From assembly GCA_937924355.1 (NCBI GenBank), contig CALDSY010000155.1, forward strand, positions 1 through 34,795: a DNA stretch of 34,795 nucleotides, read 5' to 3'. The first letter of the stretch is position 1. The number at the start of each line of letters is the position of its first letter. The notes beneath the pieces are model-generated. The model did not search any database. It had not been told where the DNA came from and worked only from the letters and a program-made list of their open reading frames with translations. Below are positions 17,715 to 24,288 of the stretch, piece after piece. The position numbers and the translations under genes are program-made. Source of the stretch: an uncultured Caulobacterales bacterium (lineage in GTDB: Bacteria; Pseudomonadota; Alphaproteobacteria; Caulobacterales; Maricaulaceae).

Positions 17715-18510
17715 AATTTCTAGCTAATATCTGATCAATCATATCAGGCCGGTCCTCGAACTGCTTCTTCATGATGTCTAATTCCTCGGCCAGCAAAGCG
17801 TCTTCACCGCGTACCTGTCGGGCTTTGATCAGGCGTTGCCACTCCTCGGCGGTGCCGCCCTTGTCGCGCAAGCGCGCGGACAGTCCGGACACCATATTGT
17901 CGATCATAGCCTGTTGATCCTCCGGGCTCATGTCCTGTGCTTGTGATTGCGCTTCGATAAAGTTGACCGCGCGCGCCAGCTCATCGGTATGGGCGGTGTT
18001 ATCGGGCTCTAGCATGACCGCGCGTTTAAAGGAGACAAGGGCGTCATCATAAGCTCCCAATTGCATTTGCGAATTCGCCAAGAGTCGCCACTCTTTGGCA
18101 TTTGCAGAATTTTCGGCGTAAAGACGCTGTTTTAGCTCGGCGACTGTTTGGATGATCTGTAACTCTTCTTTCGAAATTTTCGACAGATCCAAAAGCACTT
18201 TGTCAAACTCCGCTTTAAGGGCGGTGTCGTCGGGATAAAGCGCGATGAGATCTTCATAAGCGCTGACCGATTGGGATAGTAGGCCTTCTGAGTAATAATA
18301 TTGGGCCTGCAGGCTGTTCTGTTTGTCGGCCAGTTCAGGATGGCCTTTCCATATATAGAGCCCGGTGATGGTGGCCATACCAAAACCCGCTGCGAGCCAA
18401 GCCAATTTGGCGGTGCGCAATAGCGGCGCAAACAAAAACACCATGGCCACAAACATAGTCGATATAAGTAAAAACCAAATCACGGCTCCTACATATAAGA
18501 ATTTTTCCAT
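17701..18510 (-). CDS. CcmI/CycH-like TPR protein for cytochrome c maturation
   Basis: A 269-residue protein with two N-terminal membrane segments (about 6-31 and 37-55). The second ends GLYIWKGHPELAD, much like the GLYLxxGSPxLPD of CcmI. TPR-like helical repeats follow: YYYSEGLLSQSVSAYEDLIA at about 87-106 and WRLLANSQMQLGAYDDALVS at about 155-174. CcmI holds apocytochrome c for heme ligation by CcmF/CcmH. No other ccm gene is in the window, so the role is inferred from layout and sequence; another membrane TPR protein is possible. Divergent from the flavoprotein gene with only 34 bp between starts. Confidence 0.65.
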   Translation of the reverse strand: MEKFLYVGAVIWFLLISTMFVAMVFLFAPLLRTAKLAWLAAGFGMATITGLYIWKGHPELADKQNSLQAQYYYSEGLLSQSVSAYEDLIALYPDDTALKAEFDKVLLDLSKISKEELQIIQTVAELKQRLYAENSANAKEWRLLANSQMQLGAYDDALVSFKRAVMLEPDNTAHTDELARAVNFIEAQSQAQDMSPEDQQAMIDNMVSGLSARLRDKGGTAEEWQRLIKARQVRGEDALLAEELDIMKKQFEDRPDMIDQILARNSSPD

Positions 18511-18544
18511 ATGTCACGGTCGGTTAAGCTGATAAAAGAAAGCT

Positions 18545-19708
18545 ATGTCCACGATCACATATGAGGAAATTGTCCGAAACATTCAGGCCCAAAAAAAGGA
18601 TCTGTCTGAACTTCGCTCTGTCATGGATCGGGCGAGACGGTTGCCAGAGCAGTCTGCAATCTCGCTCGCGTCGACCGGCATGTTTCGATTGCTGACACCG
18701 AATACAATTGGCGGACCGGAACTTTCACCTTTGGCATTTTTTGAGACCTTGGAATTGATCGCCCTGTCAAATCCCTCTGCGGCCTGGTGTTCCATGATCA
18801 GTTCGACCAATGGGCTCAATGCGGCCTACCTGCCGCTCCATACGTCCCGTGAGATTTTCGGGGACCCTAATGTGATTACGGGCGGTGTCTTCGCGCCAAA
18901 AGGCAAGGCGATTGACAAAGGCAATCATTATCTGGTTTCTGGGCGCTGGGCATGGGGGTCCGGCTCCGCCAATTGTGCCTGGCTGGGCGGAGGCTGTACG
19001 GTTTGGAAAGATGGCGACATGGTCAAGAGTGCTCAAGGCGGGCCAGAAATTCGCATGATGCTTTTCCTGGCGGCGGACGCTGAGCTGATTGATAGCTGGC
19101 ATGTCATGGGCTTGCGGGGTACTGGGTCTGGCGATTTTGAAGTAAAAGACATCCGAGTTCCCAAAACACATTCTGTATCATTTTTATCGGACCGGCCCCG
19201 AGAGACCGGCGCCTTGTATAAGTTCCCGGTTTTCGGTTTACTGGCTCTGGGGATTTCCGGCGTGGCGGTCGGAAATGGGCGCGCGGCGATCGATACGCTT
19301 ATGGCCCATGCTACGGGCAAATCACTACCCAACGGGAAAACATTCGCGGACAAAGCTTTTCTGCAAACGGCGCTGGCCGAAATTGAAGCGGATTGGCAAG
19401 CCAGCCGTTCCTTTCTTGTTCAAGAGCTAAGTCGCGCCTGGGACATCGCGCAAACCCAAGACGCGATCCCGGTTAAAGCCCGTGCGGCTTTACGCTTGGC
19501 CTGTACCAAAGCCACACGCACCAATGCGCATCTATGCCAGCGGATTTTTGAATTGGGCGGAGGCGATGCCCTGTTTGAGCGCCATGATTTTGAACGGTAT
19601 TTCCGGGATGGCGCTGCCATGACCCAGCATATTATGACCGGTGCTGGAACTTATGAGATGGTCGGGCGCGTGATGCTTGATCGACCCATCAACGCATCAA
19701 TGATTTAG
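18545..19708 (+). CDS. Acyl-CoA dehydrogenase-family flavoprotein (HsaA/HpaB-like monooxygenase type)
   Basis: A 387-residue protein. The N-terminal helical domain carries GGPELSPLAFFETLELIALS and SNPSAAWCSM. The central beta domain has VSGRWAWGSGSANCAWL and the signature WHVMGLRGTGSGDFEVKDI, and the C-terminal helical domain resembles Acyl-CoA_dh_2. This subgroup includes flavin-dependent hydroxylases fed by a separate reductase (HsaA, DszC type) as well as true dehydrogenases. I see no catalytic glutamate that would settle it, and no flavin reductase gene nearby. Substrate unknown. Divergent from the CcmI-like gene. Confidence 0.85.
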   Translation: MSTITYEEIVRNIQAQKKDLSELRSVMDRARRLPEQSAISLASTGMFRLLTPNTIGGPELSPLAFFETLELIALSNPSAAWCSMISSTNGLNAAYLPLHTSREIFGDPNVITGGVFAPKGKAIDKGNHYLVSGRWAWGSGSANCAWLGGGCTVWKDGDMVKSAQGGPEIRMMLFLAADAELIDSWHVMGLRGTGSGDFEVKDIRVPKTHSVSFLSDRPRETGALYKFPVFGLLALGISGVAVGNGRAAIDTLMAHATGKSLPNGKTFADKAFLQTALAEIEADWQASRSFLVQELSRAWDIAQTQDAIPVKARAALRLACTKATRTNAHLCQRIFELGGGDALFERHDFERYFRDGAAMTQHIMTGAGTYEMVGRVMLDRPINASMI

Positions 19709-19711
19709 TAT

Positions 19712-19762
19712 TTTCTTGCATATTTAACTGCAATTCATAGCTGCACAGGCATATTTCTTGCA
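19712..19762 (+). repeat. Direct repeat upstream of the small exported protein
   Basis: TTTCTTGCA occurs at 19712-19720 and 19754-19762, exactly 42 bases apart (four helical turns). TATAAG (19764-19769) directly after the second copy is a plausible -10, about 36 bases before the proposed start, but no good -35 is seen. Whether the repeats bind a regulator is speculation. Confidence 0.3.
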
Positions 19763-19805
19763 CTATAAGCCTCGCGTTAGACGGGGCAGTGAACGGAGGA
19801 AAGAC

Positions 19806-20267
19806 GTGTTGAAGCGAACTGTTTTAACTTTATCTCTTATTTTGGGCATGGGAGCGGCCGCGACACCAGCTGTCGCGCAATCCGATACGAGCCCTGTACT
19901 CTTGCTAGAGAGTGTACCATCGGACAATCCGGAATATCGCCGGATGATGGTCGTGTCTTATTTGTCAGGTGACTCGATCCGTGTTTCCTACAAAGCTTAT
20001 AACCGGTCAGAATTTGCCCGGATCACCAACACAACGCCCCGGGATGTCCTGGCGCAATGTGCAGGCGGCTCGGCCACATCTTTCCGCGAAATTCAGGCTT
20101 TTGAACGGGCTGAAGCCCGTCGCAAGCGAAACGGCCAGCCGCCGGAAGCGACCAAGTTCTGCATTAAGAATGTGAGTGGCTGGGAATCGCGCGGGAACCG
20201 CAAGAAATATCTGGATCCGATTTTTAACGGCATGCCTTATGCCGCGACCCTAAACGACGGTCGTTAG
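19806..20267 (+). CDS. Small exported protein of unknown function
   Basis: About 153 residues from the GTG at 19806, chosen because GGAGGA (19795-19800) lies just upstream and the product then begins with a clean signal peptide (LKRTVLTLSLILGMGAAATP, cut after AVA before QSD). An adjacent TTG (19809) is an alternative. The mature part is soluble and basic, with two cysteines (AQCAGGS and KFCIKN) that may form a disulfide. I do not recognise the family. A TAGGC/GCCTA hairpin overlaps the stop codon (20265-20277), but no T-run follows. Confidence 0.75.
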   Translation: MLKRTVLTLSLILGMGAAATPAVAQSDTSPVLLLESVPSDNPEYRRMMVVSYLSGDSIRVSYKAYNRSEFARITNTTPRDVLAQCAGGSATSFREIQAFERAEARRKRNGQPPEATKFCIKNVSGWESRGNRKKYLDPIFNGMPYAATLNDGR

Positions 20268-20305
20268 GCTCCGCCTACCTGTCCGGAAAATTACAGCTCT
20301 TTTAA

Positions 20306-20344
20306 TTGACCACAGCTGTAGTCGTGATTATCGACTACAGCTGT
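20306..20344 (+). promoter_or_regulatory. Promoter with overlapping BlaI-type operator
   Basis: A perfect inverted repeat, ACAGCTGTAGTCG (20312-20324) and CGACTACAGCTGT (20332-20344) with a 7-base spacer, lies across a promoter made of TTGACC (20306-20311) and TATCGA (20329-20334) at 17-base spacing. Each arm contains the palindrome ACAGCTGT and the GACTACA/TGTAGTC element known from BlaI/MecI operators. Two repressor dimers could bind, with centres 25 bp apart. This predicts autoregulation of the blaI-like/M56 pair. Confidence 0.8.
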
Positions 20345-20363
20345 AATCATTTGAAAGAGCCGT

Positions 20364-20738
20364 ATGTCCAAACCCTCCAAACAAATCTCGCAGGCCGAGC
20401 TGGATGTCATGGATGTTCTATGGGCCCAAAGCCCGCTGGCCGCCAGTGATGTGGCAGAGCGTCTTTCAGAGAAAAGCTGGAACATCCGAACGGTCAAAAC
20501 GCTTTTATCCCGCCTTGTGGAAAAACAGGTCGTTGGGACAGAGCCCGATGGTCGTCGCTTTCTTTACAGTCCTTTGGTGTCAAAAAACACCTATGCCCAA
20601 GGGGCGGTTCGGAAGCTGACGAACCGTCTGTTTGGCGGGCGCGCGGCGCCTTTGGTGGCCCACCTGGCCGCCAGCGACGGTCTGTCTGACGAGGATATTG
20701 CCGAGCTTGAGGCTCTGATTAAGGCGCTGAAACAATGA
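20364..20738 (+). CDS. BlaI/MecI/CopY-family transcriptional repressor
   Basis: A 124-residue winged-helix repressor: QISQAELDVMDVLWAQSPLA at the N terminus, then the recognition helix region WNIRTVKTLLSRLVEKQVVG and wing GTEPDGRRFLYSPLV, all typical of BlaI/MecI. The C-terminal helices would dimerise. In the known systems an M56 membrane protease removes the repressor when its sensor is triggered. Here the M56 gene overlaps the stop by 4 bases (ATGA), and an operator palindrome covers the promoter, so the pair looks complete. The inducer is unlikely to be a beta-lactam (see next gene). Confidence 0.92.
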   Translation: MSKPSKQISQAELDVMDVLWAQSPLAASDVAERLSEKSWNIRTVKTLLSRLVEKQVVGTEPDGRRFLYSPLVSKNTYAQGAVRKLTNRLFGGRAAPLVAHLAASDGLSDEDIAELEALIKALKQ

Positions 20739-22405
20739 GTGCGCAGACCCTGTTGGATTGGGCCCTGCAGACGGGACTGTCCGTCTCTATTCTCATTCTA
20801 TTTGTCTTGCTCATTCGTACGCCGGTGGCTCGGAAACTGGGCGCAAATGCAGCCTATGCATTGTGGTCTCTGCCCATACTCCGTTTGTTTTTACCGGCCT
20901 TGCCAGTCTTGCCCGCCCCGGCCCCAACCCCTGTTTTGCCGGTTCCGCCGAACACAGCGTTGATAGAACACGCCATAACAGTCCCGGCCCTGGTAACCCG
21001 CTCTGAGACAACGATTAGCACGGCCACGATCCTCTTAGGGGTGTGGGTATCCGGGGCGATAATCTGGCTGATCTGGCAGGGTGTTCGGCAAAATCAGTTT
21101 TCGTCCCAATTGAAACAAACGACCGACAAAGCGCCAAGAGGGATTCTCAGAACGGCCGCGCCTTTGGCGGCGGATCTAGGCCTTTCCGGCATGCCGGAAT
21201 TCCGATTATCTCCGTCCGGCGCTGGGCCATTGGTAAGCGGGTTGCTTCACCCCGTGATTGTCTTACCAAACGACTTTGAAACCGAATTCACCCGTGATCA
21301 GCAAGTTCATGCTTTGACCCATGAACTGTCACATATTCAACGCAGAGATTTGTGGATATCAGCCGCGGCGCTTGTTTTTAGGGCGCTCAACTGGCCCAAT
21401 CCGCTGGTCCATCTAGCGGCACCTCTATTTCGGGCGGATCAGGAAGCCGCCTGTGATGCTCGCGTTATCGCAATCCTGGGCGATAACCGCTCCACACGGA
21501 CAGCCTATGCCGATACCTTGATAAAATCGGCCAAACTGTCTAAATCCAAGGCTCAATTTCAGCCCGCCATGGCGCCTTTGGGTCTGACCATTAGTAACCC
21601 TCTCAAGGAGAGACTTATGATATTGAAATCCAATCCTTCGAAACGCCGCGGTCTGCGTCTGGCTCTTGCCGGGACAGCCGGTCTGGCCTTGCTGGCGACA
21701 GCTCCGCTCACAACGGCACAAACCCCGACACCGCCGGATGTACCAGAAACGATCGTCACTGCTAAATCCGTCGACAAACAGGTCATGAAATGGGTGACCA
21801 AAGAGAACGGTGTTGAAGTCAAAAAGCACATAGAAATCATCACGGAAGATGGCGTGACAACCGCTTGGGAAATTGATGCGCTTGGCAATCGTATTCAGGT
21901 GCCCGCCGACTCTATTGATATGCCAATGGATTTGGGCGCAGCGGGTGACGGAAAAATGCGCATCATGATGAAACATCTAGGCGATGGCGAGGCCATGTCA
22001 GAGCAAGACATCGAGGTGATGATTGCCGAAGCGATGGAAGACATGGATATCGAAGATCTGGCCGGTCCGGATGGTGAGCGCAAAGTCATCGTCAAACGTT
22101 TTGGCTCTGGAACGGATGTGGATATTGATGTTGAAAAACTGATCGAGGGACATGCGGGCGACGGTAAGAAAGTCATCATCATGGAAAGCCACGGCATGGT
22201 CGATTTGTCCAGCGATGGTGAGAAAAGCTTTATGTTCCACTCTGGTGATCAGATGAAATCCGAGCCCGGCATGATGGTTGGTGTTGCCAGCAAAATGCTC
22301 GATGGTGTCAACACGGAGGGCTTGGACAACCATGCCCGCGCCAAAGTTGAAGCGGCGCAACAAGCCCAAAAAGAGGCTCAGGAAGCGCTCGCCGCAGCAG
22401 AGTAA
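20735..22405 (+). CDS. M56 (BlaR1/MecR1-like) membrane metalloprotease with uncharacterised C-terminal domain
   Basis: A 556-residue protein. Membrane segments near 10-27, 37-55 and 95-112 are followed by a cytosolic M56 zinc protease domain with HELSH at 196-200 (His196, Glu197, His200) and AAPLFRADQEAACDARVIAI, which supplies the third-ligand region. A further membrane or signal-like segment lies at about 306-325 (LRLALAGTAGLALLATAPLT). The last 230 residues are acidic, repeat IxVKRxG/IIMESHG-like strands, and end in an Ala/Gln/Glu-rich helix. They do not resemble the penicillin-binding sensor of BlaR1. The substrate is presumably the upstream repressor. An AAGGAG followed by ATG at 21617 lies in frame just before the fourth segment. 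Confidence 0.88.
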   Translation: MSAQTLLDWALQTGLSVSILILFVLLIRTPVARKLGANAAYALWSLPILRLFLPALPVLPAPAPTPVLPVPPNTALIEHAITVPALVTRSETTISTATILLGVWVSGAIIWLIWQGVRQNQFSSQLKQTTDKAPRGILRTAAPLAADLGLSGMPEFRLSPSGAGPLVSGLLHPVIVLPNDFETEFTRDQQVHALTHELSHIQRRDLWISAAALVFRALNWPNPLVHLAAPLFRADQEAACDARVIAILGDNRSTRTAYADTLIKSAKLSKSKAQFQPAMAPLGLTISNPLKERLMILKSNPSKRRGLRLALAGTAGLALLATAPLTTAQTPTPPDVPETIVTAKSVDKQVMKWVTKENGVEVKKHIEIITEDGVTTAWEIDALGNRIQVPADSIDMPMDLGAAGDGKMRIMMKHLGDGEAMSEQDIEVMIAEAMEDMDIEDLAGPDGERKVIVKRFGSGTDVDIDVEKLIEGHAGDGKKVIIMESHGMVDLSSDGEKSFMFHSGDQMKSEPGMMVGVASKMLDGVNTEGLDNHARAKVEAAQQAQKEAQEALAAAE

Positions 22406-22413
22406 AAGCGACC

Positions 22414-23211
22414 TTAGATAAACACGGCGACCGATTGCATCCCTTCTGCAATCAGGTCGCCTTTTCTATTCCAGAACCGCATAAGTTGGGAGCAATACCC
22501 GCCCGCCGCCGCATTGAGGATGGTCTCGATCTGAAACCAACCATCCTCTGTGGTGATGTCATCGACCAATATATTCATGTGCCAATTCATGGAACTGATC
22601 GGTCCCATGGTTGTGAACATGGGGAAGGCGGAGGGCGGTAGGACATCGCCCAGACACATAAAGCTGTCGGTGCCGTTCCAACTCGCGGGATCTTTGTGAC
22701 GCGTCCAGCACCGAATATAGCCGCGATCAGAGCCGCTAAATGGGCGTTCCCCTTCGATCATTAGCATGTCAAAATAGTGGGTAAACTTTGGGACGAAATC
22801 CAGCTGTTCGTCCGGGTGGAAAGGGGGTGTGTCTTTAGGAGGCGTGCTATCAGGCATGGATAGGTCTTGGCGAATGCTGGACTCTCGGGATGCGCCGAAC
22901 ATGAGTGTTGCCACAGAGCTCACGCCATCAACACCGATACCCAGAACCTCCACAGAGGTTACATTTCGGCCTTTGCGTAATAGCCGGGTTTCATATCTGG
23001 GCGTGGTTTTGACGGGACCAACAAATGTAACCTGCGCCGTGCGCAAGGGAGGCAAATCTGAAAAGTCTCTCAGCGCTGCCGCGACCGACAGGCCTGCGGT
23101 CACCCCGCCATAGGCGGTTCGACCCTGTCGCCAGCTATCGTCGATATGATAGTCAAGGCCGGACATGACTTTGTCAGCGAGTGTTCGAAAAGGAATCGGA
23201 TTTTCAGACAT
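22414..23211 (-). CDS. TesB-like acyl-CoA thioesterase
   Basis: A 265-residue double hot-dog protein. WRQGRTAYGGVTAGLSVAAA and LRTAQVTFVGPVKTTPRYET are typical of the 4HBT_3 acyl-CoA thioesterase family, and the second half repeats the fold (SSMNWHMNILVDDI, then MRFWNRKGDLIAEGMQSVAV). It likely hydrolyses acyl-CoA to free acid and CoA; chain length cannot be told. Its 3' coding end contains a strong hairpin that can serve as terminator for the convergent M56 operon. Starts at ATG 23211 with a weak ribosome site. Confidence 0.85.
   Translation of the reverse strand: MSENPIPFRTLADKVMSGLDYHIDDSWRQGRTAYGGVTAGLSVAAALRDFSDLPPLRTAQVTFVGPVKTTPRYETRLLRKGRNVTSVEVLGIGVDGVSSVATLMFGASRESSIRQDLSMPDSTPPKDTPPFHPDEQLDFVPKFTHYFDMLMIEGERPFSGSDRGYIRCWTRHKDPASWNGTDSFMCLGDVLPPSAFPMFTTMGPISSMNWHMNILVDDITTEDGWFQIETILNAAAGGYCSQLMRFWNRKGDLIAEGMQSVAVFI
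22426..22465 (+). terminator. Terminator for the blaI-like/M56 operon, inside the convergent thioesterase gene
   Basis: GGCGACCGATTGCA (22426-22439) pairs with TGCAATC-A-GGTCGCC (22447-22461), a 14-bp stem with one bulged A and a 7-base loop, followed by TTTT. It starts 20 bp after the M56 stop and lies wholly within codons for DLIAEGMQSVA of the opposite gene. Confidence 0.8.
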
Positions 23212-23229
23212 GTTAGAATTCTATCACAA

Positions 23230-23268
23230 CTCATATGAGATTATATGAAAAAAATTGCATATGAACAA
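23230..23268 (-). promoter_or_regulatory. Candidate thioesterase promoter with CATATG palindromes
   Basis: On the minus strand TTGTTC (23263-23268) is followed after 17 bases by a perfect TATAAT (23240-23245). CTCATATGAG (23230-23239) is a 10-bp palindrome just downstream, and ATATGA recurs three times across the element, including around the spacer. This looks like an operator overlapping a promoter, though the regulator is unknown. Confidence 0.5.
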
Positions 23269-23274
23269 TACAGG

Positions 23275-23304
23275 CAAAAAGAAGGGCGCGTCTGATGCGC
23301 GCCC
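23275..23304 (-). terminator. Terminator after bacterioferritin
   Basis: GGGCGCG (23284-23290) and CGCGCCC (23298-23304) pair around a 7-base loop. On the minus strand the stem is followed by CTTCTTTTTG. It lies about 70 bp past the bfr stop and before the thioesterase promoter. Confidence 0.8.
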
Positions 23305-23373
23305 TAGTGGAGGGGAATAAAGGCTTTATACCTTAATTCCAATATTGAGTTTGTGACGGGGGTCACGGCGAAA

Positions 23374-23853
23374 TTACTCGCCTTCGGGGCTCGATTGTAG
23401 CTGAATATAGTTTTGCAGACCCATTTGCTTGATCATCTCCATCTGGGTTTCAAGCCAGTCGACATGTTCTTCCTCATTGGTCAGGATTTTCTGCAAAAGA
23501 TCGCGGCTCACATAGTCCCGGACTTTTTCGCAATGCTCAATTCCGTCCCGGAGCAGGGGGATAGCGTCGTTTTCGAGCTTGAGGTCACAGTCGAGGATTT
23601 CCTCAACATTTTCGCCGATACGCAGTTTCCCAAGGTCCTGGAGATTGGGTAGGCCATTGAGAAACAAAATCCGCTCGATCAACTCATCGGCATGTTCCAT
23701 CTCTTCAATGGATTCCTCATATTCCTTTTTCGCCAGCTTGCTAATGCCCCAATCTTTGAGCATGCGAGAATGCAGGAAATATTGATTGATCGCTGTCAGC
23801 TCGTTTTTCAGCGCCTTGTTTAAAAAGGTAATGGTCTCAGGATTATCAAGCAT
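23374..23853 (-). CDS. bfr: Bacterioferritin
   Basis: A 159-residue four-helix ferritin. The full ferroxidase site is present at the standard positions (Glu18, Glu51, His54, Glu94, Glu127, His130), and Met52, the heme ligand that defines bacterioferritin, is in place (EEMEHADELIERILFLNGLP). It stores iron as ferric mineral in a 24-mer cage. GGAG lies 7 bases before the ATG. Bfd, which releases the iron, is encoded upstream on the same strand. Confidence 0.97.
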   Translation of the reverse strand: MLDNPETITFLNKALKNELTAINQYFLHSRMLKDWGISKLAKKEYEESIEEMEHADELIERILFLNGLPNLQDLGKLRIGENVEEILDCDLKLENDAIPLLRDGIEHCEKVRDYVSRDLLQKILTNEEEHVDWLETQMEMIKQMGLQNYIQLQSSPEGE

Positions 23854-23874
23854 TGTCTCACTCCATTTTCGCCT

Positions 23875-23928
23875 AAAAGATACCAGCCCGACTCTTCCGT
23901 CAATGAAAATAGCGGCGACTCATTCTCA
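23875..23928 (-). promoter_or_regulatory. Candidate bfr promoter with Fur half-site
   Basis: On the minus strand TTGACG (23898-23903) is followed after 17 bases by TCTTTT (23875-23880), an acceptable sigma70 match. Upstream, TGAGAATGA (23920-23928) matches the first nine bases of the Fur box in front of bfd, but the second half-site is not present. A GCGCA/TGCGC hairpin (about 23932-23948) lies further upstream. Confidence 0.45.
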
Positions 23929-23995
23929 CTTGCGCAAAAAAATGCGCAGCTGCAAATCATGTGCAATATGAGCGGCTATTTAGTGGGTTTGCCAG

Positions 23996-24187
23996 CTATT
24001 CGGCGGCGAGTAATGGCTCTGGGTGAGCCTGAAGTACGGCCAGACGGTCCTCGATAGATTCGCGGCACTGACCACAATTAAAGGCCATGCCACAGTGACT
24101 CTGGACCTGATCGGCGCTTTTGGCGCCGCAGCGGGCCGCTTGGTCGACTTTTGCCGTATTGATATTATTGCAAACGCAATGGATCAT
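23996..24187 (-). CDS. bfd: Bacterioferritin-associated ferredoxin
   Basis: A 63-residue [2Fe-2S] ferredoxin, MIHCVCNNINTAKVDQAARC at the N terminus. Cys4, Cys6, Cys38 and Cys41 reproduce the C-x-C-x31-C-x2-C pattern of E. coli Bfd. It reduces the iron core of bacterioferritin through its heme so that iron is released. The start at 24187 fits the family; upstream in-frame starts would place the promoter inside the gene. No Shine-Dalgarno exists, because the -10 element ends only six bases before the ATG. It lies upstream of bfr on the same strand, a common pairing. Confidence 0.95.
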   Translation of the reverse strand: MIHCVCNNINTAKVDQAARCGAKSADQVQSHCGMAFNCGQCRESIEDRLAVLQAHPEPLLAAE

Positions 24188-24193
24188 GAGGCC

Positions 24194-24223
24194 TATATAG
24201 TGCAATTGAGAATGATTGTCAAT
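24194..24223 (-). promoter_or_regulatory. bfd promoter with Fur box
   Basis: On the minus strand, a perfect TTGACA (24217-24222) stands 17 bases from TATATA (24194-24199). Between and overlapping them is TGAGAATGATTGTCA (24207-24221), which matches the 15-base Fur consensus TGATAATNATTATCA at all but two positions and extends to a 19-bp imperfect palindrome. Iron-loaded Fur would block RNA polymerase and shut off bfd. The expected transcription start coincides with the A of the bfd ATG. Confidence 0.85.
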
Positions 24224-24240
24224 TTTAACAAGTGGTAAAT

Positions 24241-24269
24241 TTGCAGTTATGGTTAATATCCGGTAAATT
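24241..24269 (+). promoter_or_regulatory. Candidate promoter for the ketopantoate reductase-like operon
   Basis: TTGCAG (24241-24246) is followed after 17 bases by TAAATT (24264-24269), 19 bp before the proposed start. It diverges from the bfd promoter, whose Fur box lies about 20 bp upstream, so Fur might affect both genes. Confidence 0.4.
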
Positions 24270-24288
24270 AAAACCATATTTCGAGGAG

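Noticed and set aside
17711-17723. CTAGAATTTCTAG quasi-palindrome at the overlap of two convergent genes
   Set aside because: AT-rich, short, tiny loop and no T-run; likely chance.
23932-23948. GCGCA/TGCGC stem between bfd and bfr as a bfd terminator
   Set aside because: The loop is all A and T without a following T-run on the minus strand, so termination is not supported.
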